NCBI RefSeq assembly: GCF_003696365.1
Contig: NZ_RFFM01000001.1
Span: 1,441,852-1,505,851, forward strand
DNA from: Stutzerimonas zhaodongensis
Lineage (GTDB): Bacteria > Pseudomonadota > Gammaproteobacteria > Pseudomonadales > Pseudomonadaceae
Direction of reading: 5' to 3'
DNA length: 64,000 bases
Below the pieces are notes generated by a model. The model was not told where the DNA came from, did no database searches, and saw nothing but the letters and a program-made list of their open reading frames with translations. A program made the position numbers and the translations under genes. Positions 46,243-54,745 of this stretch are shown piece by piece (within the stretch, counting starts at the first letter, position 1; each line of letters begins with the position of its first letter).

Positions 46243-46279
46243 ATCGAATTTTCCTATCGGACCGATAGCCGCTTTCGGT
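46243..46279. promoter_or_regulatory. OxyR-like site upstream of katG
   Basis: CTAT-N7-ATAG (46254-46268, CTATCGGACCGATAG) is the exact centre of the OxyR pattern ATAG-N7-CTAT-N7-ATAG-N7-CTAT. The outer quarters match 3/4 (ATCG) and 2/4 (CGGT). It lies about 210 bases from the katG start. Confidence 0.45.
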
Positions 46280-46333
46280 CATCGCTTCTAAATGAGGGGT
46301 CAGCAGTGACGAGAGCGGCTGCGTCGCTGCTTG

Positions 46334-47077
46334 TTACGCCTTGACGCAGGCGAATAGCGCGTTCCCCGACACACCATCCCAGGGAGCGATCTTCTGATAA
46401 TCATGCTCGAGCACATGGACCTCGAAGTAGGGTTGGAGCAGCTCTGATAGCTCGCTGAAACTCACGGCAACCATAGGGTGCTCGTCTTGCCATACCTGGC
46501 TTTGGCCGGAAACGGTTCGCTCGATGCGAAGCTTGAGCAGCTGACTTTCACCCGCGCCTGCGTAATGCCAGCGAGAACTGAAAGTGAACAATCCATCGGC
46601 GTGCGTAGCGCTGTGCGATACAAAAGAACGATTGTCGATGGTGTGCTTGTCGACGGCGTTGAAGCAGAACAGTCCACCGGGCACCAGCGCGGCATGCACG
46701 CTGGCGATACAGGCTTTCAACCGCTCGATGCTGGCGCTGTAGTGGATGGAATAAAGAAAGCAGGTGATCAGGTCGACCGGCTGAGTCGACGTAAAACTGC
46801 ACATGTCCTGTCGGGAAAAACAGGCTTGCGGGCAGCGGATCGCCGCTCTGTCCAGCATGGGCTGGTTGATGTCGAGACCACTGCTCTGATAGCCCGCGTC
46901 GATGAAATGACGAACATGCGGCCCGGTCCCGCAGGCGAGATCCAGGTGCCGGTTTGCGCCGTTGCCGAGCAGCTGTTGAAGCCGATGAATACAGTGGCTT
47001 TGCGCCCTGTAGTCAATGTCGGCGCACATGAGGTCGTAGTAACCCGACAGGTCGGTATAGAGCGCATTGCCGGGCAT
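46334..47077 (-). CDS. Class I SAM-dependent methyltransferase
   Basis: 247-aa methyltransferase. Motif I is HLDLACGTGPHVRHF (residues about 39-53), followed by GLDINQPMLDRA and a MCSFTSTQPVDLITCFLYSIHY-type motif region, and LVPGGLFCFNAVD. The N terminus has YTDLSGYYDLMCADIDY, typical of small-molecule methyltransferases. The substrate is unknown. It stands alone between katG and an SRPBCC gene on the same strand. Confidence 0.82.
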   Translation of the reverse strand: MPGNALYTDLSGYYDLMCADIDYRAQSHCIHRLQQLLGNGANRHLDLACGTGPHVRHFIDAGYQSSGLDINQPMLDRAAIRCPQACFSRQDMCSFTSTQPVDLITCFLYSIHYSASIERLKACIASVHAALVPGGLFCFNAVDKHTIDNRSFVSHSATHADGLFTFSSRWHYAGAGESQLLKLRIERTVSGQSQVWQDEHPMVAVSFSELSELLQPYFEVHVLEHDYQKIAPWDGVSGNALFACVKA

Positions 47078-47160
47078 GTGGGCTGATGTTCCGGGTGTGG
47101 GGGCGTTGGCGGGCGCGCATCATATCTCAAGCCCGCCATCATCCTCATGCATGCCGGCAA

Positions 47161-47607
47161 TCATTCATCCGGAATCTCTGGCTCGACCAGCTTGGCCAGC
47201 TGCGACAGTGATTCCTGCCAGCCCAGGTAGCAGGCTTCAGCTGGAATCGGATCCGGGACGCCCTCCTGGACGATGTTCAGCTCGGTGCCGCAAGAAACCG
47301 GCGTTAAGGTCACTGTCACCTGCATGCTACCCGGCAGGGACGGATCGTCGAAGGTGTCTTCATAGCGGATTCGCTGGTTTTCCAACAGCTCGAGGTACTG
47401 GCCTGCGAAGCTGTGGCTGGTGCCCGTGGTGAAATTGGTAAAGGACATCCTGTAGCGGCCACCAACACGGGCATCGAGCTCATGCACCTTGCCGGTGAAG
47501 CCGTTCGGCGGCATCCATTTGGCCTTGGCGTCAGCATCCAGAAAGGCCCGGTAGAGGCGATCCGGCGTGGTTTTCAAGACGCGGTGAAGGCGGATAGTGC
47601 TAGGCAT
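47161..47607 (-). CDS. SRPBCC/AHSA1-family protein
   Basis: 148-aa START-like domain protein. It has IRLHRVLKTTPDRLYRAFLDA at the N terminus, then AKWMPPNGFTGKVHELDARVGGRYRMSF and a C-terminal helix with GWQESLSQLAKLVEPEIP, all usual for AHSA1-type (activator of Hsp90 ATPase homologue) ligand-binding proteins. The start at 47607 follows GAGGAGAAC. These proteins bind hydrophobic small molecules; no specific role is known. Confidence 0.87.
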   Translation of the reverse strand: MPSTIRLHRVLKTTPDRLYRAFLDADAKAKWMPPNGFTGKVHELDARVGGRYRMSFTNFTTGTSHSFAGQYLELLENQRIRYEDTFDDPSLPGSMQVTVTLTPVSCGTELNIVQEGVPDPIPAEACYLGWQESLSQLAKLVEPEIPDE

Positions 47608-47725
47608 TGCTGTTCTCCTCTGGTTCGCTTTGTCTTGATAGTCGAACAAAAGAGAAGAATTTCGACGTCAGACAGCAATTTTGCGATCGCTCATGCGTTC
47701 TGGTGATCGCTAGCCGTGCGAGGGG

Positions 47726-48352
47726 TCAGGCTGTATCGCCCGCGAGTGCGCGCAGGCACAGCTGCTCCATGCAGCCGGCCCAGGCGTGCATACGATCCGC
47801 TTCGAGCTGCACCAGCATGGCGTAGCGGCGGCCACCCCAGACCGAAAGATGTAATGCTTCAAGGGTGTCAGCAGAGGGCCGCGCCGGCATATCGGTCGCC
47901 ACGTCGATGACTCGCTGCCAGGCTCCCAGCAGGTCCTCATAGACCCGGCGCTGGTGCTTGGGCTCGGCCACCAGCATCTCCAGCTCGAGCATGTCCGGAT
48001 GAAACCATGGCAGCTGCGGCTCGACCCCGGCCAGCGCGCGCACCAGTCGGCGAATGCGCTCGGGCCAGGCAAGCGCGGTTGGCGCTACCGCTTGCGCGTC
48101 GATGGCGCGCAGCAGCTGCTCGACGCAATAACGCACGTAGCCCGAGTGCAGCGCGTGTTTGTTGGGGAAGTAATCGTACAGGGTGCCGATGGCCACCCCC
48201 GCTTCCAGGGCAACCGCGCGGGTCGTCATTCGAGACCAGCCGTCACGCTGCCAAATCCGAACATAGCTATCGAAAATCGCCTGAACGGTGGCCTTGGCAC
48301 GCTGCTGAGTGGGCCGTTTGAGCGGCTTGGCGCTTGGCAATCGTGTGCTCAT
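47726..48352 (-). CDS. TetR-family transcriptional regulator
   Basis: 208-aa TetR regulator. The start at 48352 gives MSTRLPSAKPLKRPTQQRAK, with the HTH at about residues 40-62 (TTRAVALEAGVAIGTLYDYFPNKHAL). The C-terminal ligand domain is of the TetR_C type with Trp and Pro-rich loops. A much longer in-frame reading upstream overlaps the divergent gene and is rejected. It is divergent from the DUF2855 gene with a 75-base gap and probably represses it. Confidence 0.88.
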   Translation of the reverse strand: MSTRLPSAKPLKRPTQQRAKATVQAIFDSYVRIWQRDGWSRMTTRAVALEAGVAIGTLYDYFPNKHALHSGYVRYCVEQLLRAIDAQAVAPTALAWPERIRRLVRALAGVEPQLPWFHPDMLELEMLVAEPKHQRRVYEDLLGAWQRVIDVATDMPARPSADTLEALHLSVWGGRRYAMLVQLEADRMHAWAGCMEQLCLRALAGDTA

Positions 48353-48427
48353 GAAATCCGAACCCGGCAGTGAGACGAAAGGGCTACAGTCGAAGACGTC
48401 CATTTTTACGAAACCAAGGTGCCATCG

Positions 48428-49531
48428 ATGAGCGTCATCCGCCAGTTGCAGAACAACAAGAAAGACATGCAGCAGACCCGCATTCATACCCTGGAGATGC
48501 CGGAGCTGAAGTCCGGCGAAGCCCTGCTGCGTATCAGCCGACTGGCACTGACCACGAACAACGTTACCTACGCCGCATTCGGTGAAACCCCTCATCTGCG
48601 CTACTGGGACTTCTTCTCTACCGGCGATGCCGAGTGGTTCCACATGCCCGCCTGGGGGTTTGCCGAGGTAATGGACAGCACCGTCGACGGCCTGGCGAAG
48701 GGCGAACGCTTCTATGGCTTCTGGCCGATCGCCAGCCATCTGGTCATGCAACCGGTGCGAGTCTCCGAGCGCGGTTTCTACGACGGTGCCGAGCATCGAC
48801 TCGAACTCACCTCGGCTTACAACCAGTACCAGCGCATCAGCAGCGACGACGCCTACCGCGCCGAGAGCGAGAACTACCAGATGTTGTTGCGCCCGCTATT
48901 CATCACCTCCTTCATGCTGGCCGACTTCCTTGATGACAACGCCTTTTTTGGAGCGCGTCAGGTAGTGATCTCCAGCGCCTCCAGCAAGACGGCATACGGC
49001 ACTGCGTTCTGTCTGGAGGGCAATCCCGCCGTGCAGGTCATCGGCCTGACATCGGCCGGCAATACTGACTTCGTGCAGCGTCTCGGCTGCTACCGCCAAG
49101 CGTTGGCCTACGACCAGCTCGCTTCGCTGGACCCGAGCGTGCCCACGCTCTACGTGGACTTCTCCGGTAGCGCCAGCCTTCGCCAGCAGATTCACGGGCA
49201 CTTCAAGGACGCACTGGTGTACGACTGCTACGCCGGGTCTGCCCAAAGCCATGAATACAGCAAACGTGACCAGACGTTGGCAGGTCCGCAGCCGCAGCCC
49301 TATTTCGCGCCCTATCAGATCAAGAAGCGCAACGCTGACTGGGGCCCGGCCGAGGTGACACGCCGCTTCAACGAGGCACAGCTGGCCTTCATCAACCGGG
49401 TAAGCGATGAGCAGCAGCCGTGGATGCAGGTGAACGAGCACGACGGCATTGAAGCGGCCAAGGCACTGGCTGAATCCTTGATAAAAGGCGATATCAATCC
49501 ACTGGAGGGCCACGCCGTGATCCTCGATTGA
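48428..49531 (+). CDS. DUF2855 family protein (MDR-like oxidoreductase)
   Basis: 367-aa member of DUF2855. It begins MSVIRQLQNNKKDMQQTR and contains LALTTNNVTYAAFGE, WGFAEVMDSTVDGLAKGERFYGFWPIASH and VVISSASSKTAYGTAF, which correspond to a medium-chain dehydrogenase-type GroES half and a Rossmann half. The usual zinc ligands of alcohol dehydrogenases are not seen. The substrate is unknown. It is preceded by a divergent TetR repressor, a common arrangement for this family. Confidence 0.8.
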   Translation: MSVIRQLQNNKKDMQQTRIHTLEMPELKSGEALLRISRLALTTNNVTYAAFGETPHLRYWDFFSTGDAEWFHMPAWGFAEVMDSTVDGLAKGERFYGFWPIASHLVMQPVRVSERGFYDGAEHRLELTSAYNQYQRISSDDAYRAESENYQMLLRPLFITSFMLADFLDDNAFFGARQVVISSASSKTAYGTAFCLEGNPAVQVIGLTSAGNTDFVQRLGCYRQALAYDQLASLDPSVPTLYVDFSGSASLRQQIHGHFKDALVYDCYAGSAQSHEYSKRDQTLAGPQPQPYFAPYQIKKRNADWGPAEVTRRFNEAQLAFINRVSDEQQPWMQVNEHDGIEAAKALAESLIKGDINPLEGHAVILD

Positions 49532-49647
49532 TCACGAAACGCTTCTGCGCATGTAGCCTCTGCCGAATGCAGCTGAGGTTGGCTGGCGAAGGCCGAACAG
49601 CCCGCCAGTCAGGGCGCGCCTGTTGCTCAGGCGCGAGATGACAAGAT

Positions 49648-50424
49648 TTACAGACGGTTGTCGTGCAAGCCAGCGTAGAGGCGGGTCATTTCGTTGAGCT
49701 GACGGAACATCGATTCGGCATTTACTGCCACGATGGTGGGCACGAACTGCTTGGAGGTGAACGCTTTGCTCGCGAACTTCCAGCGGGCATCAGTCTTGCG
49801 CAAGGCTTCGGCGATTTCCGCATTGGGCGCATCGGCTGCCTGCAGCTCGTTCATGATCACGCCGAACTCTTCAACCGACGCTGCAAACTCCTTTTCAAGA
49901 TCCGGGTCCTGCACGCCCCAGGCGCGGGCCATGTAAAACATTGCGGTGCGCTGGGTCAGCACACGGTTCCAGCCACTGCGGTTGATCGAATGCGAAGCGG
50001 CGTCGCCGTTGTGCTGCTCGAACAGATCCGTGACCTGCTGAGTCTGCCGGACCAGTTCTTCTGCCTTCGCCAGTACGACCGGAGCCTGTGACTTGTCGGG
50101 CGTACCGGCCGCCAGGGCGCGGTAATCGGCCCAGGTGCGCTCCACTTCCTTCAACGCGACACGGATGGCGTCGTTGGGCGCAGCCGCTTTTAGCTGGGCG
50201 TGATGATCTTCGAACAGCGCCAGGCTCGCGTTACGTTGTTCGGTGGCTTCGTCCACTTTCACGCCCGCGCCGATCATCAGGTAGTCCTTGGCCACGATCT
50301 GCCCCAGGCTGCGCTGCAGGCCCGCCATGTTCATGATTTCCAGGGGCGCCATATCCGCCCAGCACGTCGCACTCAGCAGGCTGCAACCCAACAGCAGCGC
50401 GCGCAGAGATTTCTTGATCAACAC
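49648..50424 (-). CDS. Periplasmic protein with PilJ/NIT-like N-terminal sensor domain
   Basis: 258-aa exported protein. A signal peptide (residues about 1-23, ending in ATCWA) precedes two helical-bundle repeats. Each repeat has an initial segment like MAGLQRSLGQIVAKDYLM and NRSGWNRVLTQRTAMFYMARAWG, the pattern of the type IV pili methyl-accepting chemotaxis transducer N-terminal domain (PilJ-N). No TM helix or signalling domain follows, so it would be a free periplasmic sensor or binding protein. Its partner is unknown; no adjacent kinase is seen. Confidence 0.75.
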   Translation of the reverse strand: MLIKKSLRALLLGCSLLSATCWADMAPLEIMNMAGLQRSLGQIVAKDYLMIGAGVKVDEATEQRNASLALFEDHHAQLKAAAPNDAIRVALKEVERTWADYRALAAGTPDKSQAPVVLAKAEELVRQTQQVTDLFEQHNGDAASHSINRSGWNRVLTQRTAMFYMARAWGVQDPDLEKEFAASVEEFGVIMNELQAADAPNAEIAEALRKTDARWKFASKAFTSKQFVPTIVAVNAESMFRQLNEMTRLYAGLHDNRL

Positions 50425-50663
50425 GGTAAATCCTTTCTGGTCTGAAGATGAGCGCAGGCCGCTTGTGCGGTCAGCGCCTGAGCCCCGCCACGAATAATCG
50501 CGTTGATGCGCCGCTCAGCTCGCCATTGAATTCGCCCTACCTTTCTCGAACCTTGCAGGAGTCGAAAGCGGCGGCGTCGGGTGTAGAAAGTGTGAAGCGA
50601 TACACCATAAAACAGCGTGCGGGGGCGCTCGTAGATGGCCGAGCGCCTGCCGTAACGTTTCAG

Positions 50664-51056
50664 CTACTCGGATTGGCCCCGCCTGCGTGACGTGCTTCGT
50701 GGCTGCAGCTGGTCCAGCGCGGGGGCGTTCTGCCGGGCCCACTCGTAAATCATCTCGATTGGCTGAACCATGAGTTTGCCAAGCGGCGACAGTGCGTAGC
50801 TGACCGCTGGGGGAACCGAGTCCAGTGTGTGCCGCTCGATCAGGCCGCTCGCTTCCAGCTCTCGCAGCGTTTGCACCAGCATCTTCTTGGAGATTCCCGG
50901 GAGGCTGCGATGCAGCGCCCCGCTCCGCGCTATGCCGTCATGGCGCGCGTGCAGCGTATGCAAAATCATGCTCGTCCACTTGGTCGAGAAGATCTCGAGC
51001 ACGCGCCTTGGCGCGCAGTCTTCGCGCCATTGTTCTTCGTCAGATCCGGGTTGCAT
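50664..51056 (-). CDS. HxlR-family transcriptional regulator
   Basis: 130-aa HxlR-type winged-helix regulator. CAPRRVLEIFSTKWTSMILHTL is the family's characteristic start (Cys14 followed by the W-x-x-x-I-L helix). Then come LHRSLPGISKKMLVQTLRELEASGLIERH and a wing YALSPLGKLM. HxlR proteins sense electrophiles such as aldehydes or quinones. It is divergent from an SDR gene (gap 87 bases) that it most likely controls. The C-terminal tail is Arg/Ser-rich. Confidence 0.9.
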   Translation of the reverse strand: MQPGSDEEQWREDCAPRRVLEIFSTKWTSMILHTLHARHDGIARSGALHRSLPGISKKMLVQTLRELEASGLIERHTLDSVPPAVSYALSPLGKLMVQPIEMIYEWARQNAPALDQLQPRSTSRRRGQSE

Positions 51057-51143
51057 GGGGGATGGTTACCATTTGGTGCCGACTTGGATCGGCATTTTCG
51101 AGTGGGTAAGGTGCAGGTCTGTTTCGCTTTTTGGGGTCTGAGT

Positions 51144-52205
51144 ATGACAAATCAAGCACTGGTGGTCGGGTCGAGCGGCATTGTAGGCAGTGCGGTGTCT
51201 CGCCTGCTGGCCGATGAAGGTTGGGCGGTCGCCGGGCTGGCCCGTCGACCGAATCAGGAATCGGGTGTCACGCCGATCAGCGCGGACCTGCTGGACCCGA
51301 AGGCCCTAGCCTCGGCGCTGGCTGAGGTTTCGCCCACGCATATCTTTCTGACCACCTGGGCTCGGCAAGCCAGCGAGGCGGAGAACATCCGCGTCAATGC
51401 GCAGATGGTTCGCAACGTGCTCGAAGCCGTCCGAGCATCCGGCTCGGTTCGCCATGTCGCGCTGGTTACCGGCCTCAAGCATTACCTCGGCCCGTTCGAA
51501 GCCTACGGTAAGGGCTCACTACCGCAGACGCCGTTTCGTGAGGAACAGGGGCGGCTCGACGTCGAGAATTTCTATTACGCCCAGGAAGACGAGGTGTTTG
51601 CAGCAGCCGACCGGGACGGCTTCACCTGGAGTGTGCACCGGCCGCACACCATTACCGGCATGGCGGTGGGCAACGCGATGAACATGGCGACCACGCTGGC
51701 CGTCTACGCCTCGATCTGCCGTTTCACCGGCCGTCCATTCCGTTTCCCGGGTTCGGAGGTGCAATGGAACAGCCTGACCGACATGACCGATGCAGGTCAG
51801 CTGGCTCGGCATCTGCGCTGGGCCTCGACCACACCGGCAGCAGCGAATCAGGCCTTCAATATCGTCAATGGCGACGTGTTCCGCTGGAAGTGGATGTGGT
51901 CACGCATCGCCCAATGGTTTGGCATCGAAGCAGCACCGTTCGACGGTCAACCGGCTCCGCTGGAACGGCAGATGGCAAACGATGCGGAAGTCTGGGCAGA
52001 GCTGTCGAGACAGTCCGGGCTGGCCGAAGCGGACATCGGCAAACTCATTTCGCCGTGGCACACCGATGCCGATCTGGGGCGCCCCATCGAGGTGGTGACG
52101 GACATGTCGAAGAGCCGCACGCTCGGTTTCACGGATTACCAGGCCAGTGACGAAGCCTTCTTCGAGGTTTTCGAGAAGCTGCGCGCCAACAAACTGATCC
52201 CCTGA
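51144..52205 (+). CDS. SDR-family NAD(P)-dependent oxidoreductase (PRISE-like)
   Basis: 353-aa extended SDR. It has the Rossmann motif ALVVGSSGIVGSAVSRLL, then VSPTHIFLTTWARQASEAENIRVNAQM and VTGLKHYLGPFEAYG with the Tyr/Lys-like region. SVHRPHTITGMAVGNAMNMAT matches the PRISE (progesterone 5-beta-reductase/iridoid synthase) type, whose bacterial homologues reduce activated enones. The start at 51144 avoids a long overlap with the divergent regulator gene. An enone or aldehyde substrate would fit the HxlR neighbour. Confidence 0.83.
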   Translation: MTNQALVVGSSGIVGSAVSRLLADEGWAVAGLARRPNQESGVTPISADLLDPKALASALAEVSPTHIFLTTWARQASEAENIRVNAQMVRNVLEAVRASGSVRHVALVTGLKHYLGPFEAYGKGSLPQTPFREEQGRLDVENFYYAQEDEVFAAADRDGFTWSVHRPHTITGMAVGNAMNMATTLAVYASICRFTGRPFRFPGSEVQWNSLTDMTDAGQLARHLRWASTTPAAANQAFNIVNGDVFRWKWMWSRIAQWFGIEAAPFDGQPAPLERQMANDAEVWAELSRQSGLAEADIGKLISPWHTDADLGRPIEVVTDMSKSRTLGFTDYQASDEAFFEVFEKLRANKLIP

Positions 52206-52284
52206 TCGCGGCCCGGCGCCTCGGCGCCGACCGACACCCGGGCTGTCCCGTATACTCGCGTGTTTTCCGCGCGAGTCTTGCCCC

Positions 52285-52773
52285 GTGAGCAACAAACGAT
52301 ACGCCTGCATCGGCCTGAGCAACCCGAAATCGCCCTCCAACGTAGGCGCGATCATGCGTGCCGCTGGCTGCTACGGCGCGGCATCGGTGTTTTACACCGG
52401 GACTCGCTATGACCGCGCCAGGGATTTCGTCACCGACACCAAGAAAGTCCATCAGGACATTCCGCTGATCAATATCGATGACCTGCGCAAGATTCTGCCA
52501 CTCGGTTGCGTACCTGTTGCGGTGGAGTTGGTCGAGGGTGCGCGCGCCCTTCCCGAGTACACGCACCCAGATCGCGCGTTGTACATCTTCGGTGCCGAAG
52601 ATGGGTCACTGAGCAAGGAGATCCGTGACTGGTGCGAAGACGTCGTGTACATCCCCACGAACGGCTGCATGAATCTCGCGGCGACGGTCAACGTAGTGCT
52701 GTACGACCGCCTGGCGAAGGGCAACAACACCCGCTCCGGCCCCGGTTTTGGCGCAGCACGCAAACCTTGCTGA
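52285..52773 (+). CDS. TrmH-like SpoU-family RNA methyltransferase
   Basis: 162-aa SPOUT methyltransferase. It starts at GTG 52285. The three SpoU motifs are NPKSPSNVGAIMRAAGCYG (residues about 13-31), YIFGAEDGSLSKEI (about 97-110) and VYIPTNGCMNLAATVNVVLYDRLAKG (about 119-144). It lacks the N-terminal substrate-binding extension of TrmH/RlmB, so it is the short form annotated in pseudomonads as rRNA/tRNA methyltransferase. The target nucleotide is unknown. Confidence 0.87.
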   Translation: MSNKRYACIGLSNPKSPSNVGAIMRAAGCYGAASVFYTGTRYDRARDFVTDTKKVHQDIPLINIDDLRKILPLGCVPVAVELVEGARALPEYTHPDRALYIFGAEDGSLSKEIRDWCEDVVYIPTNGCMNLAATVNVVLYDRLAKGNNTRSGPGFGAARKPC

Positions 52774-52956
52774 GGCGTTGATCGTTCCGCGGTTCATTGC
52801 TGAGGCCGCCCTGTCGCGCACGAAGGCAGGCGGTCAGTGAAGCGGCATCCGCACCCGGTTTACAGCGCAGATGAGCATCAAGGTGTCGACCCCAGACAAT
52901 TGGCCAAGGTAGCCCCCTTGTAACGTGAGCGGCCCATACCCTCACCCGGAGCACTC

Positions 52957-53304
52957 ATGGCCAACGCACCTATCACCGTACTTCGTGACACTCAGCCAAT
53001 GCCCGTCGTCGACGCCTGCAAGTGGGAGCGCATAGAAGGCGACCCGCATACCGTGAACCTGAACGCCTATACCTCCGATGATGGCAGCAAGATCATGGGC
53101 ACCTGGATTTGCACACCCGGGAAATGGCGTGTTGAGTACGTCAAATGGGAGTACTGCCATTTCCAGGAAGGCTATTGCATCATCACCCCAGACGGCATGC
53201 AGCCCATCCACCTCAGGGCTGGCGACATCTTCGTGGTAGAGCCGGGCATGACCGGCACCTGGGAAGTCGTCGAAACCGTGCGTAAGTACTTCGTGTTCGC
53301 CTGA
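52957..53304 (+). CDS. Cupin domain protein (DUF861/Cupin_3 type)
   Basis: 115-aa single cupin. Visible features are EYCHFQEGYCIITPDGMQPIHL and AGDIFVVEPGMTGTWEVVE, which together make the two cupin motifs with few metal-binding histidines. A GAGCA/GGAGCACTC-type site precedes the ATG. Such short cupins are found as enzymes or sensors of unknown role. It is convergent with the DJ-1/PfpI gene across a hairpin. Confidence 0.85.
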   Translation: MANAPITVLRDTQPMPVVDACKWERIEGDPHTVNLNAYTSDDGSKIMGTWICTPGKWRVEYVKWEYCHFQEGYCIITPDGMQPIHLRAGDIFVVEPGMTGTWEVVETVRKYFVFA

Positions 53305-53321
53305 TCGCCCTGCTGTCGAGA

Positions 53322-53344
53322 ATTCCCACGCGCGGCGTGGGAAT
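53322..53344. terminator. Hairpin between convergent cupin and DJ-1/PfpI genes
   Basis: ATTCCCACG-CGCGG-CGTGGGAAT, a perfect 9-bp stem and 5-base loop, 18 bases after the cupin stop. No U tract is present. Confidence 0.55.
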
Positions 53345-53360
53345 CTCTGCGTCTCAGGCA

Positions 53361-53963
53361 CTACGGCAGATAGGGTTCGATGTTGCCCATCGCGCGCTCG
53401 ACGTACGCGCCCTTCTCCCCAACCGGCGCAACATAGTGCAACGCCTCGGCCGCAGCTTTTCGACCAGCCAGGCGGGCAATGGTCCAGGCTGCCAGGTAAA
53501 TGGAGGCGAGACAGCCGCCCGCTGTCGCCAGATTGCCCCTCGCGAAGAACGGCTGCTCCAGCACCTCGATCCCAGCCTCTTGCACCCACGGCTTAGTGGT
53601 GAGGTCGGTACATCCGGGGACTCCGTTCAGCAGGCCGGAATTTGCCAGTAACAAGGTGCCGGAACATTGCGCACCGATCAGCTGCCGTGTCGAATCGAGT
53701 TGCGCCAGCATTTGCATCAGCGCGGCATCCTCTGCGATCTCGCGGGTCTTGATGCCGCTGCCGACCAGCACGGCGTCACAGTTATGTATCCCATCCAATG
53801 GCACATGTCGATGCAGCTGGACGCCATTCATCGAGGTGACCATCTCGCAGGGAGAGGCCAGTGAAACCCGCCATTCCGGTTGCTTGATGCGATTGAGGAT
53901 GCCCAAGGCGATGAGCGAATCCAGCTCGTTGAAACCGTCGAACGTCAAAATGGCGATGTGCAT
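53361..53963 (-). CDS. DJ-1/PfpI-family protein
   Basis: 200-aa class I glutamine-amidotransferase-like protein. It starts MHIAILTFDGFNELDSLIALGIL, and its nucleophile-elbow Cys is in LIGAQCSGTLLLANSG. The family includes chaperones, deglycases, isonitrile hydratase and AraC-linked ligand domains. Three in-frame Mets (53963, 54005, 54026) are possible; 53963 fits the fold best, although its ribosome site is weak. No AraC domain follows. Confidence 0.82.
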   Translation of the reverse strand: MHIAILTFDGFNELDSLIALGILNRIKQPEWRVSLASPCEMVTSMNGVQLHRHVPLDGIHNCDAVLVGSGIKTREIAEDAALMQMLAQLDSTRQLIGAQCSGTLLLANSGLLNGVPGCTDLTTKPWVQEAGIEVLEQPFFARGNLATAGGCLASIYLAAWTIARLAGRKAAAEALHYVAPVGEKGAYVERAMGNIEPYLP

Positions 53964-54186
53964 GCAGGGCTCGGTGCGAGGCAGCGGCTGATTAGATGGC
54001 GTCATTCTCAGCGGCGGTTCCTGCAAGAGACAGGCACAGCTGTTGAACGCGTGACCAGTACAGGCTATTCGGTGGGTCGCACAAGTCGCCCGCTGCCATT
54101 CGGAGCATTGGGCTGCGGCGATTGCTACTCAATCGGTTACCTCGCCAGGCAAGATGATGCTGCGCCGAAGCCCGCGCCGCGCAGGA

Positions 54187-54330
54187 TCAGGCCTGTTTCA
54201 TCATGAGCAGCACGAACCCAGCTACGATTCCCGCCAGCGCAATCACCCAGCCAATCCGGTGTGCACGATTCTTTTCAGCCTGACGCACGGGGTCCACGGA
54301 CTTCTTCTTTTTCACAATCCACTGCCTCAT
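54187..54330 (-). CDS. 47-aa single-TM protein
   Basis: Small frame with a Lys-rich N terminus (MRQWIVKKKKSVDPVRQAEK), then one hydrophobic helix (GWVIALAGIVAGFVLLMM, residues about 27-44) and KQA. This looks like a real tail-anchored or single-pass mini-protein with positive-inside orientation. The ribosome site is weak (CAGG). I do not know a family. Confidence 0.45.
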   Translation of the reverse strand: MRQWIVKKKKSVDPVRQAEKNRAHRIGWVIALAGIVAGFVLLMMKQA

Positions 54331-54452
54331 TGATGAGCCTGGGTGCCGGAACGATCATTACCGCCGGGCACAGCGCGCGTCTTTTTAGGGCTTGAGGCGA
54401 TTATTGTCCAGCGGGCCGCGTGCACTCGTCACACCCACGGCGCTCGCGGGCA

Positions 54453-54605
54453 CTAACCGAGCGGGCTCTCGCCTGGGTTCGGTTCGTTCTTCACGTCGCC
54501 GCGCTCATCCGGATCGGTGCCCTCTGCCGAGTCCGGCACGTCGCCGTACTCACCGTGGTCAGGTGGGGTCACGCCATCCTTGAGCGGATCTTTTGGGTCA
54601 ATCAT
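54453..54605 (-). CDS. 50-aa Asp/Pro-rich mini-protein
   Basis: Frame with AAGGAGATC 6 bases before its ATG. The product begins MIDPKDPLKDGVTPPDH and is rich in Asp, Pro, Gly and Glu, with no hydrophobic segment, so it is probably disordered. The longer in-frame reading upstream (to 54749) has no ribosome site. It is comparable in size and composition class, though not in sequence, to the 49-aa gene at 2961. The function is unknown. Confidence 0.55.
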   Translation of the reverse strand: MIDPKDPLKDGVTPPDHGEYGDVPDSAEGTDPDERGDVKNEPNPGESPLG

Positions 54606-54745
54606 GTCTGCGATCTCCTTCGAGTGATGGGGGAGTTTCCAGCCGTTGGCTATCGAATCACTGCTCGACGCCTGCAATTTCGAGCACGCGCCAGCAGCAT
54701 TCGTTCGGACGATCGGCAGCCCTGTTGGATTGACGACACCTAGGC

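Noticed and set aside
47726..48796. 356-codon extension of the TetR gene
   Set aside because: It would overlap the divergent DUF2855 gene by about 370 bases; the TetR N terminus is clearly at 48352.
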